Source of the DNA: Saccharopolyspora shandongensis
Lineage (GTDB): Bacteria; Actinomycetota; Actinomycetes; Mycobacteriales; Pseudonocardiaceae
DNA length: 64,000 bases
Direction of reading: 5' to 3'
Assembly: GCF_900106995.1 (NCBI RefSeq)
Contig: NZ_FNOK01000045.1
Location: 16,831 to 80,830 of the forward strand
Position 1 is the first letter of the stretch; every line of letters starts with the position of its first letter. Below the pieces are notes generated by a model. That model worked only from the letters and a program-made list of their open reading frames with translations. It was not told where the DNA came from and ran no database searches. The position numbers and the translations under genes were made by a program. Shown here in pieces: positions 56,686 through 64,000 of the stretch.

Positions 56686-56960
56686 TCACAGTGCCCATAC
56701 CCGCCGGGCGATCAGACCGCTGGCTTGTGCGGGCAGGAACTCGCGCCAGGTTGGGCCGCGGCGGCGCGGGGCCGGATCGATTCCGGCTGCGTGCAGGATT
56801 TCCCAGACGGTGGAGGCGGCGATCGGGTGTCCGAGCCGGGCCGGTTCGCCCTGGGTCCGGCGGTGTCCCCATCGGCTGTTTTCGCGGGCGAGGCCCAGCA
56901 CGAGCTTCTTGAAGGAGAGCAGACGTCGGGTGACCTTGTACAGCAGCGACACGATCACAC
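56686..56960 (-). pseudogene. Transposase fragment with a large internal deletion
   Basis: Minus-strand frame MIVSLLYKVTRRLLS jumps directly to KKLVLGLARENSRWGHRRTQ and continues through STVWEILHAAGIDPAPRRRG and TWREFLPAQA, then ends. About 100 codons of the N-terminal domain and the whole catalytic C-terminus are missing. Same integrase-core IS family as the other remnants. Confidence 0.7.
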
Positions 56961-57014
56961 AAGCATGGTCGCAGACCTACCTCTGGAGCTGGGGCCGTTT
57001 GATCAGCAACGATG

Positions 57015-57190
57015 AATAAACGAGCCCCTCAGCGCGTCGACTTCTTCGTGGACGACAGCGGTGCGGCAACGGTCAACGAGGTCAACACGTTTCCCGGCTT
57101 CACGTCGAATTCACAGTATCCCCGGATGTGGCAGGCCATCGGCCTGGACTACGCAGACCTCCTGAACAAGCTGGTCACCACTGGGCTCGT
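57015..57190 (+). pseudogene. ddl: C-terminal fragment of a D-Ala-D-Ala ligase family enzyme
   Basis: The frame reads RVDFFVDDSGAATVNEVNTF, then PGFTSNSQYPRMWQAIGLDY and ADLLNKLV. This is the last ~55 residues of a Ddl/VanA-type ATP-grasp ligase, including the metal-binding N-E-V-N-T block (VanA here has LNEVNTMPGMTSYSRYPRM). The omega loop that would separate D-Ala from D-Lac ligases is gone. It is wedged between two IS fragments, so the parent ddl gene was broken by IS-mediated rearrangement. Confidence 0.75.
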
Positions 57191-57239
57191 GTGTCGACGG
57201 TCGGCGGCTTCGTGTCCTAGCAGGCTCCTAGCGTGTATG

Positions 57240-57608
57240 CCTGGGGAGTAGCAGGCTGCGCGATTCGTGCCTGTGGGCTGCGAAGACGCGCGCCTGGGCG
57301 GCATCCGCACCGCCAGCCCGCCGACGGTCGCTCGGGGTGAATCGCACTCTTTGCTTGCCGAGTTGGCGTTCCAGCACCGTGATCTGATGGCGCAAGACGA
57401 GGATTTCTGCGTCCTTGTCTCGATCGTTCATAGGCAGCAGGCGCAGCATGGCGAACGCATTCGTGACGCCGGGTAGGCCAGTCGCAGCAGCGCGGTCGAT
57501 CATCATGTCGCGCTTACCGTCAGGTGCGTGAGAGCGCCGATGCAAGAGACCACGGCCGGAACCCTGGAAACTGCTTCCACCTGCACGGATGAGGTATTCG
57601 GCAAGGGC
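57240..57608 (-). mobile_element. Right-end fragment of the second IS family
   Basis: The right end reads GATGAGGTATTCGGCAAGGGC up to 57608. The minus strand encodes only the transposase N-terminus (NAFAMLRLLPMNDRDKDAEI, LVLRHQITVLERQLGKQRVR), close to the same part of the 9586-10936 element at ~10690-10800. The catalytic part is absent. Confidence 0.7.
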
Positions 57609-57674
57609 AGATCGCCTCGGATTCTCGGAAGACTCTGATGGCCGTCGCAGCGGCACGCTGCTGACGTCGTGCCG

Positions 57675-58316
57675 TCAGTCGTCGAGGTAGATACCGATGT
57701 GCTCGGTGATCTCGGCCTCGGCGCGTTGCGGGTCGCCGGAGCTGAGGGCGTCGAGGAGTGCGCGATGCTGTTCGACCACGGCGTGCGGGCTGTCATGGTG
57801 CGGGGCGTCGCGCAGGAAGTATGCCCGCACCCGAGGCTGGATCGTGCGCCAGATCTGCAGCGACTGCGTGTGCCGCATGGCCACGATCACGGTCTCGTGG
57901 AACGCGACATCGAGGTCCGCGAGACGTCGCGCGTCGAGCGGGTGGGCCGCTGATTCCATTTGCTGAACGATCACCTCGAGCGCAGCGCGGAGCTCCTCGT
58001 TCCCCGCCTTCGCCGCATCGCGGAACGCGACTTTCTCGATGACGAGACGGATCGGCACGAGAATCTCGGAGATCTCCGTCTGGGGGATCTCTGCGACGAC
58101 GGCACCGCGATAGGAGTGCGAGACGACGAGGCCCTCTTGTTCGAGAACCATGATCGCTTCGCGGACCGGTCCCCGGCTGATGCCGTAGTGCGCAGAGATG
58201 TCGCGCTCGACGAGCCTTTCGCCGGCAGCGAGTTCACCCGAGGCGATGCGTTCGCGCAGGTTGCGCAGGACCCAGTCGCGCCTTGACTCGGGCGGCGAAG
58301 CAGGCAGTGCCGACAT
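57675..58316 (-). CDS. GntR/FCD-family transcriptional regulator
   Basis: Start at the ATG ending at 58316 (MSALPASPPESRRDWVLRNL), with AAGGAG nine bases upstream. The 213-residue protein has a GntR winged helix (RIASGELAAGERLVERDISA, YGISRGPVREAIMVLEQEGL) and an FCD domain (LVPIRLVIEKVAFRDAAKAG, DLDVAFHETVIVAMRHTQSL, EQHRALLDALSSGDPQRAEA) with the usual metal-binding Asp/His positions. Divergent from the MHS/D-aminoacylase operon across a GATGGT-TG-ACCATC site. Confidence 0.92.
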   Translation of the reverse strand: MSALPASPPESRRDWVLRNLRERIASGELAAGERLVERDISAHYGISRGPVREAIMVLEQEGLVVSHSYRGAVVAEIPQTEISEILVPIRLVIEKVAFRDAAKAGNEELRAALEVIVQQMESAAHPLDARRLADLDVAFHETVIVAMRHTQSLQIWRTIQPRVRAYFLRDAPHHDSPHAVVEQHRALLDALSSGDPQRAEAEITEHIGIYLDD

Positions 58317-58360
58317 CGTGCAGGACTCCTTGGTTGGGCGCCTCAGCCTAGCAGATGGCC

Positions 58361-58374
58361 GATGGTTGACCATC
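58361..58374. promoter_or_regulatory. FCD/GntR operator
   Basis: GATGGTTGACCATC is a perfect inverted repeat with a two-base centre matching the T-G-G-T-n-n-A-C-C-A consensus of FadR-subfamily regulators; flanking CAGATGG and CCATCTG extend the symmetry. It lies between the regulator and the MHS transporter gene. Confidence 0.75.
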
Positions 58375-58432
58375 TGCCATTTGCGACCTACTGTCAGCGT
58401 CTCGTCAGGGAGTTCCGTGGAGAGGCTGGGCA

Positions 58433-59758
58433 ATGAAGCTAGGGACATCAGCACGGCAGACGCGCACGGACACCAGCCATCGAGTACCGGGCAAGGTCAC
58501 GACCGCGGCGGTGCTGGGAACGGTGCTCGAGTGGTACGACTTTGCGATCTACGGCGCGATGGCCGCTGTCATCGGACGCCTTTTCTTCCCGACGGACGAT
58601 CCGACGGTCTCGCTGCTGGTGGCCCTCGCCTCGTATGCGGTGGGGTTCGTGTGCCGCCCCCTCGGCGCGATCTTCCTGGGGCGTCTCGGCGACCGTGCCG
58701 GCCGTCGGAGCATGCTCGCTCTGACGATGGTGATTGTCGGCGTCTCGAGCCTGCTCATCGGTCTGCTCCCGACGTACGCCTCGGTCGGTTTGCTCGCCCC
58801 AGCGCTGCTCGTGGCGTTGCGGATGATCCAGGGCCTGGCGGTGGGCGCCGAGTGGACCGGCGGGGCGACGTATCTCCTCGAGCACGCACGCACTGGCCGG
58901 CGTGGGTTGTTCTCAGGCATCGTGCAGGCATCTACGGTTACCGGGTTCCTGTTTGGGACCGGCATTGCCACCGTCATCGTCCGAGTCATACCTGAGCAGA
59001 CAGTCGACGCGTGGGGGTGGCGCGTCCCGTTCCTCGTCGGCGGCGTCGTCGCGGCGATCGGGCTGTTCGTCCGCCTCAAGCTCGACGAGTCCCCGGCCTA
59101 CCGAGAGTTCGGCGAAGGCGTGCGCTCGAATCAGCAGAGCACGAACGATGTCCCTGCCGCCGATGACGAGTGGCGAACACCAACGCGCCGCAACTGGTTG
59201 CTCGTGCTCGGCATCGTCTTCGGCGTGACCCTCTACGGGTACACGGCGACCAGTTTCCCGGCGTTCCTGGCCGGCGTCGACGCCCTTCCGCTGGCGGATG
59301 CCCTGACGACCAACGTCGTAGCTCTGCTGATCGAAGTGCCGCTGATCATCGCCGCGGGTGCCCTGTCCGACCGTGTCGGACGCAAGAAGCTGATGATGGG
59401 CGCCATGGCGCTCTTCGCGCTCGGCACCTACCCGGTCTTCGCGCTCGTCGCCAGCGGCACCATCGCCGGTGCCCTCCTCGGCCAGGTCGTCTTCGTCGTC
59501 TTGTTCGCCACGGTCTCGGGCCCGATGGCAGCGATGTTCATCGAGTTGTTCCCCACTCGGGTCCGTTCGACCGCGTTCTCCAGCTCATACAACATCGGCG
59601 TGGCGGTCTTCGGTGGCACCGCGCCCTTCGTGAACACGTTCCTCGCGACATCGACCGGTGTCGACGTCGCCCCAGCGTTCTACCTCACCTTCGGGGCGCT
59701 GATCTCGCTTGCCTTCCTCAGCCGCGTGCGCGACCGTCACGACCAGGAGCTCCGCTGA
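58433..59758 (+). CDS. MHS-family MFS transporter
   Basis: A 441-residue transporter with 12 membrane helices. Metabolite:H+ symporter marks are GTVLEWYDFAIYGAMAAVIG, VGFVCRPLGAIFLGRLGDRA, RMIQGLAVGAEWTGGATYLL and GWRVPFLVGG. GGAGAGG stands seven bases before the ATG. The stop overlaps the D-aminoacylase start by one base. It likely imports the N-acyl amino acid or related carboxylate handled by the next genes. Confidence 0.93.
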   Translation: MKLGTSARQTRTDTSHRVPGKVTTAAVLGTVLEWYDFAIYGAMAAVIGRLFFPTDDPTVSLLVALASYAVGFVCRPLGAIFLGRLGDRAGRRSMLALTMVIVGVSSLLIGLLPTYASVGLLAPALLVALRMIQGLAVGAEWTGGATYLLEHARTGRRGLFSGIVQASTVTGFLFGTGIATVIVRVIPEQTVDAWGWRVPFLVGGVVAAIGLFVRLKLDESPAYREFGEGVRSNQQSTNDVPAADDEWRTPTRRNWLLVLGIVFGVTLYGYTATSFPAFLAGVDALPLADALTTNVVALLIEVPLIIAAGALSDRVGRKKLMMGAMALFALGTYPVFALVASGTIAGALLGQVVFVVLFATVSGPMAAMFIELFPTRVRSTAFSSSYNIGVAVFGGTAPFVNTFLATSTGVDVAPAFYLTFGALISLAFLSRVRDRHDQELR

Positions 59759-61383
59759 TGCCCGCGGTCATCGCTCCCGCCGTCGACCTCGTCCTGCTCG
59801 GCGGGAAGCTTGTCGACGGCACGGGCGCACCCGCACGGGTGGCCGACGTCGCTGTCAAGGACGGGCGAGTAGTTGCCGTCGAGAGCGGCCTGCGCGCCGA
59901 GGCGGGGCAACGCATCGATGTCACGGGGCTGACCGTTGCCCCCGGCTTCATCGACTCGCACAGCCACAGCGACTGGTCGGTCCTCGGCAACCGCGACGCC
60001 CAGAGCACCATCCGTCAGGGTGTGACGACCGAGGTCGTCGGCAACTGCGGCGTCACGTACGCACCCGTCTCTCCGGCCGGTGTCGACGCAGCCCGCAACG
60101 CGCTGGGCGCGTACGGGTACGAGGGAGAGGTCACGTGGCGCCGCTTCGCAGATCTGCTCGACGTCGTGCATCGCCACGGCGGGGGAACGTCTCAGAACCT
60201 GGCGTGGTTCGTCGGGCACACGGCTCTGCGCGATGCAGCCGAGGTACGCGGTACCGGCGCCGACGCTGACGGCATCACGCGGATGGTCCGACACCTTGAG
60301 GAGGCGATGGACGCGGGGGCGCTCGGGATGTCGAGCGGCCTGGAGTACGGCTCCGGGCGTGATGCGACCACCGATGAGCTCACCGGCGTCGCCGCCGCGC
60401 TCTCCCGGTACGACGGCATCTACGCCAGCCACATCCGCAACCGCGACGCCCACCTCCTCGACGCAGTGGATGAGTTCCTCGCCATCGCGCGGCACAACAA
60501 CCTTCGTGCGCAGCTGTCGCACCTCAACGTTCGCCACGACACCGGCGCGTCGCCGGATGCCTGGCACGAGGCCGTCGGCCGACTCGCCGCCGAGCGAAAG
60601 GCAGGGATGGACGTGCTTGCAGACATGACCCCCTACCCGCACGGCATCGGCCTCGCCACCGGCCTGCTACCGGGATGGATTCTCGCCGACGGTCCTGCCC
60701 AGACCGCACGGCTACTGGATGACGCCGAGGTTCGGGGCCGGCTGCGCGGCGACTGCGACCGGTACTGGCGGTTCGTGCACAAGGGCCAGTGGGACCGCGT
60801 CGTCCTCGCGACCAGTCCGGCGACACCGGAACTGGAGGGCTTGTCCTTCCCACAGATCGCCGAGCGCCGGGGACAGGACTGTTGGGACGCGTTCTTCGAT
60901 GTCCTCCAGACAGCCGGGGCGGACATGCACGCCGTGCAGCTGATGGGTCGATTGTTCACTCCCGAACACGTCGCCGAGGCGATCGCCCATCCGCTGTTCT
61001 GCCTCGGCGTCGACGGGTTCACCAGCCGCACCGACGGACCTCTCGCCGAACGCACGCGCCACCCGCTCTTCTTCACCGGCCACACCCATTACATCGCCCA
61101 CCACGTCCTGCAGGCCGGCACCCTCACCCTCGAGGAGGCAGTGCGGAAGATGACCTCGATGGTCGCCGACCGCTTCGCACTGCACGGGCGCGGGCGCGTC
61201 CAGGTGGGAGCACACGCCGATCTCGCCGTGCTCGATCTCAAGGCCCTCGCAGCCCAGGACACGTTCGATTTCCCCGGGCGCTACGCGGCTGGGGTACCCC
61301 ACGTCATCGTCAACGGCCGGCTCGTCGTCCACGACGGACAGCACCTTGGCACCCGTGCAGGGCATTACCTGCCGCGAAGCTGA
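59758..61383 (+). CDS. N-acyl-D-amino-acid deacylase (D-aminoacylase)
   Basis: About 541 residues starting at the ATG overlapping the transporter stop. An amidohydrolase-superfamily metalloenzyme: VDGTGAPARVADVAVKDGRV, the metal motif APGFIDSHSHSDW, TTEVVGNCGVTYAPVSP, LEYGSGRDATTDEL, ASHIRNRDAHLLDAVDEF and the late VGAHADLAVLDL. The GNCG cysteine is the bridging-metal residue typical of D-aminoacylases. It hydrolyses N-acyl-D-amino acids to carboxylate and D-amino acid; relatives act on dihydroorotate-like or N-acyl-glutamate substrates. Confidence 0.9.
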   Translation: MPAVIAPAVDLVLLGGKLVDGTGAPARVADVAVKDGRVVAVESGLRAEAGQRIDVTGLTVAPGFIDSHSHSDWSVLGNRDAQSTIRQGVTTEVVGNCGVTYAPVSPAGVDAARNALGAYGYEGEVTWRRFADLLDVVHRHGGGTSQNLAWFVGHTALRDAAEVRGTGADADGITRMVRHLEEAMDAGALGMSSGLEYGSGRDATTDELTGVAAALSRYDGIYASHIRNRDAHLLDAVDEFLAIARHNNLRAQLSHLNVRHDTGASPDAWHEAVGRLAAERKAGMDVLADMTPYPHGIGLATGLLPGWILADGPAQTARLLDDAEVRGRLRGDCDRYWRFVHKGQWDRVVLATSPATPELEGLSFPQIAERRGQDCWDAFFDVLQTAGADMHAVQLMGRLFTPEHVAEAIAHPLFCLGVDGFTSRTDGPLAERTRHPLFFTGHTHYIAHHVLQAGTLTLEEAVRKMTSMVADRFALHGRGRVQVGAHADLAVLDLKALAAQDTFDFPGRYAAGVPHVIVNGRLVVHDGQHLGTRAGHYLPRS

Positions 61384-61423
61384 CCACGCATCAGAACACC
61401 ACTACACCACGAAAAGGGAGACA

Positions 61424-62563
61424 GTGAAGATCATCGACGTCAGGGCCACCGGACTGCGCGGCGCGACGCCTGAAGGAGGCTGGCAAGAGGAGCTGACGCA
61501 GGACGACGTGGTGCACACCCTCGTCACCGTCCACGCCGAGGACGGATTGATCGGCATCGGCAGCGTCTTCACCAGCGAGAACTTGGTGCGAGGCGCGCTT
61601 GAGGTGCTGCGTCCCCTGATCATTGGTTCCAACGCGCTGGAGCCCGAGCGCACCAGCGAGCGGCTGCACCGCACCACGTTCTGGATGGGGCGTGGCGGAT
61701 CGATCACACACGCCATCAGTGGCATCGACACCGCGCTGTGGGACATCCTCGGCAAGGTCACCGGCCAACCGGTTGGCCGCCTCCTCGGCGGCCGCTATCG
61801 CGAGCGCGTCCGCCCGTACGCTTCCCTGCTCATGGACCAGCCCGAACCGCTGCGCGCTCACCTGCTCCAACTGCGGAACGCCGGCTGGACGGCGTTCAAG
61901 ATCGGCTGGGGACCGTTCGGCCGCACCGATGAGCGCCTTGACGAGCGCATCGTCGCGGCCGCCCGCGAGGCCATCGGACCCGACGCGATGCTCATGGTCG
62001 ACGCCGGCGGCAGCGACAGCGCTTGGACCCAGGGCTACAAGTGGGCACTGCGCACCGCACACATGCTGCGCGACTACGACGTCGCTTGGTTCGAGGAACC
62101 CCTGCCTCCGGACGCGCTTGACGATTACACCCACCTGCGCCGCCTCGCCCCCGTCGCGATCTCCGGTGGAGAGGTGCTGACCCGCCGGCAGTCGTTCCAC
62201 CCGTGGATCGAGGCCGGCGCGCTCGACATCGTCCAGCCCGACGTCACCAAGGTCGGCGGCACCAGCGAGCTGAGGCGCATCGGCTGGGCGGCCCACGACC
62301 ACGGTGTCAAGCTCATCCCGCACGGCTGGAACACCGCCGTCGGCCTCGCGACCGATCTCCAGCTCGCGTCCGCGCTGCCCGACACGGACCTCGTCGAGTA
62401 CGTCACCGGATCGCCGTACATTGACGACATCACCGCTCGGCCCTGGCAACTCGACGACGACGGCATGCTCGCCATCCCTGACGAACCCGGCCTCGGCATC
62501 GACCTCGACCCCGGCAAACTCGCCCAGTACACCGACGCCGCCCACCTGCTGGGCGCAGCATGA
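61424..62563 (+). CDS. Enolase-superfamily enzyme, mandelate racemase group
   Basis: About 379 residues from the GTG at 61424, with GGGAG just upstream. Metal ligands are in MLMVDAGG, WFEEPLPPD and ISGGEVL; the catalytic lysine region is TAFKIGWGPFG, and the acid-base pair is probably the Asp in QPDVTKVGG with the His in IPHGWNTA. The capping domain starts KIIDVRATGLRGATPE. The Asp-His dyad and KIGWG favour a dehydratase or racemase of the mandelate group rather than an N-succinylamino acid racemase, though context with a D-aminoacylase makes racemisation attractive. Last gene of the operon, 41 bp after the deacylase. Confidence 0.88.
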   Translation: MKIIDVRATGLRGATPEGGWQEELTQDDVVHTLVTVHAEDGLIGIGSVFTSENLVRGALEVLRPLIIGSNALEPERTSERLHRTTFWMGRGGSITHAISGIDTALWDILGKVTGQPVGRLLGGRYRERVRPYASLLMDQPEPLRAHLLQLRNAGWTAFKIGWGPFGRTDERLDERIVAAAREAIGPDAMLMVDAGGSDSAWTQGYKWALRTAHMLRDYDVAWFEEPLPPDALDDYTHLRRLAPVAISGGEVLTRRQSFHPWIEAGALDIVQPDVTKVGGTSELRRIGWAAHDHGVKLIPHGWNTAVGLATDLQLASALPDTDLVEYVTGSPYIDDITARPWQLDDDGMLAIPDEPGLGIDLDPGKLAQYTDAAHLLGAA

Positions 62564-62757
62564 CGCTGCCTTTTCGTGCCCGGTTGTGGATAGACTGCGG
62601 CGGCCGCGGCTTCCCGCGAGGCCAACTCAGTGACCGCCCAGCCGATCAGGGCAGCGCGTCAGCCGGCCTGCGGCGGCCGTCTCAAGGTCGGCGTGCACTA
62701 CCACGCTGCGGGGTCTTCTCCTGTCAGGCGCAGCAGAATGCCTTCTAGCGGCTCGGC

Positions 62758-63030
62758 TCAGATCCTTGGCCTTCCCATCGCCCCTTTTGGCGTGGTCGGC
62801 CCGCTGGGAGTGCCGGCGATCTGAGTGATGAGGAAATCGAGTCGTTCCTCCTGGCCAGCCGGGGACATGCAGCCGCTGTCCGACAAGACAGCCATGCCGT
62901 GCAACGCGCTCCAGATGACTTCTGCGAACAGTTCGCGTCGGTCGTTGTCCGGGCGGAAGCAGCTGACGAACTCGTCGCTTTTCGGGATGGAATCGCGAAG
63001 CGCGAGTTCGATGCGATCGCTTACTCGGCC
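62758..63030 (-). pseudogene. C-terminal fragment of a TetR-family regulator
   Basis: The frame contains RIELALRDSIPKSDEFVSCF, AEVIWSALHGMAVLSDSG and RLDFLITQIAGTP, which resembles the ligand-domain end of TetR regulators (the W-S-x-L-H-G-x-A helix). The DNA-binding half is missing. It begins at the end of the gene entering from the right, so it is a leftover. The ~190 bp to its left show no gene. Confidence 0.5.
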
Positions 63031-64000
63031 GTGTAATCGTCCTCGTCCTCGAACTTCTCGTTGATCTCCTCGATCGCGTGCCGTGCCGCCATTGCCAGGT
63101 GGCGGGGGCACAGCCAGGCGTCAGGTGCGCTGACGTCGGCGGGTTCTGCGAATTCTGCCGGCGCGTAGAGGTGGTTGAGGTGCTGCTGCAGGTCTCGGTT
63201 CTCCGTGGGGTGTGCATCGCCGTGGGCGCATTGGCCTTCCGCCGGGTGGGCGTCCACTGTGGATAGAATGTCTCGGATGTCTTTCGCTACGCCGTAGGGC
63301 ATTTCCACGATCTCGACGCACCAGGTGGCGATCAGCAGTGGAACGGTTCGCTCGACCGGATCGGCGTCCGCTGCCAGTGCCGCGTACCGGCGGGCTGCCC
63401 ACAGGCCTGCCTCTTGCACGTCGCGATGCTCGTCGAACTGGTTGTCCTCGATCAACGCGGTCAACGAGCCGATGTCGATTCTTCCGTCGGGGCGCAGGAA
63501 TTCCGCGTCGAGGCGCGCGGTGTCCCGGCTGCCGAACAGCGTCTCCCGCCCCTGCCGCAACTCGCCCAACGCGGTCTCGGCGAGGCCGCGGAGGAAAGCG
63601 GGGCACAGCCAGTTCCGCACCGGGAGCCGGTCCTCGTCGTGCCATGCCGCGTGGCAGGCCCTGCCGCCCGGACTGCGCAGCCGGATACCGTCCGCGGCTG
63701 TGCCTGCGGCGTCGAAGCCCGTTTCGGGGTGTTCGTCCGGCGCGTGGGCGCAGGTGCCGTCCCCGAGTTGGGGCAGCACCACTTCCAGGCCCTCGATCAT
63801 CGAGTCGAGCACGGACGAGGTCCGGATCCGGCCGGAGACCGCGTACCAGCAGCTGGCGTACATCGTCACGACGTATCCGGCCCGCACGCCGCGAGTCGGG
63901 TGGCTGGGCAACGAGCCGGCCAGGTATTCCAGGGTCCAGCGCGGGTCGGCGTACGGGTAGTCGTTGAGGATGCCGTCCAGGTCCTTGATGTCCGACTCGT
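63021..64000 (-). CDS. Unidentified protein, C-terminal part (cut by window edge)
   Basis: The frame is open to the window edge (DLDGILNDYPYADPRWTLEY continues upstream of the first internal ATG at 63911), giving at least 326 residues. It has two similar-looking Cys/His-containing blocks (CAHAPDEHPETGFDAAG and CAHGDAHPTENRDLQ) and two C-P pairs (RNWLCPAFLRGLAE, DAWLCPRHLAMAAR), which look like an internal duplication of a ~150-residue unit. No signal peptide or membrane span is seen in this part, and the C-terminus is acidic. Function not recognised. Confidence 0.7.
   Translation of the reverse strand, partial: ESDIKDLDGILNDYPYADPRWTLEYLAGSLPSHPTRGVRAGYVVTMYASCWYAVSGRIRTSSVLDSMIEGLEVVLPQLGDGTCAHAPDEHPETGFDAAGTAADGIRLRSPGGRACHAAWHDEDRLPVRNWLCPAFLRGLAETALGELRQGRETLFGSRDTARLDAEFLRPDGRIDIGSLTALIEDNQFDEHRDVQEAGLWAARRYAALAADADPVERTVPLLIATWCVEIVEMPYGVAKDIRDILSTVDAHPAEGQCAHGDAHPTENRDLQQHLNHLYAPAEFAEPADVSAPDAWLCPRHLAMAARHAIEEINEKFEDEDDYTAE

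Overview
The window is high-GC DNA with GTG starts, actinomycete-type two-component systems, sigma and LuxR regulators and actinobacterial insertion sequences. It is most likely from an actinomycete, probably of the Pseudonocardiales. No rRNA or ribosomal protein genes are present, so the genus cannot be fixed. It reads as an accessory, heavily rearranged region: intact catabolic, regulatory and resistance operons sit between insertion sequences and broken gene ends.

Left part (1-19.5 kb): the tail of an aromatic amino acid ammonia-lyase, a decayed restriction-type helicase, then two same-orientation copies of one IS (1098-2280 intact, 17928-19115 broken). Between them lie a LuxR tail, a frameshifted thiolase, an ECF sigma factor, a small Glu-Pro-repeat protein, an XRE/NB-ARC/TPR regulator, a decayed NB-ARC gene, a second IS remnant and a complete glycopeptide (vancomycin-type) resistance cluster. 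That cluster has vanR-vanS on the plus strand. On the minus strand it has vanH-vanA-vanX followed by a C39-like cysteine protease-fold protein and a murG paralogue, with four-base overlaps at most junctions. A murF tail remains upstream of vanH. The same tandem CGATA box, with 11-base period, lies upstream of vanR and of vanH.

Middle part (19.5-45 kb): a B12-dependent diol/glycerol dehydratase with fused large and medium subunits, a DUF4334 protein, integrase and IS5 remnants, a tripartite tricarboxylate transporter (tctCBA), a tRNA 3'-end fragment with a strong terminator, a CGNR regulator and an epoxide hydrolase. Then comes an operon of MFS transporter, ureohydrolase and aspartate ammonia-lyase, divergent from an FCD regulator across a perfect 18-base palindrome; the gene set fits import and breakdown of a guanidino acid such as guanidinosuccinate. 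A large secreted subtilase, a TrmB/LuxR regulator and a TM0106-type RecB nuclease-helicase follow.

Right part (45-64 kb): a two-component flavin hydroxylase (HpaC, Sam5-like HpaB) with a stand-alone FAD synthetase, divergent from a large LuxR ATPase; a VanJ-like phosphatase-fold protein paired with a glycoside-hydrolase-like lipoprotein and divergent from its own two-component system; a D-Ala-D-Ala ligase tail stranded between IS fragments; and an FCD-regulated operon for N-acyl-D-amino acids (MHS transporter, D-aminoacylase, enolase-superfamily enzyme). The window ends inside an unidentified gene. Resistance-related functions (VanRS/HAX, MurG, VanJ-like) and cell-wall gene fragments (murF, ddl) recur across the window and are the main theme.
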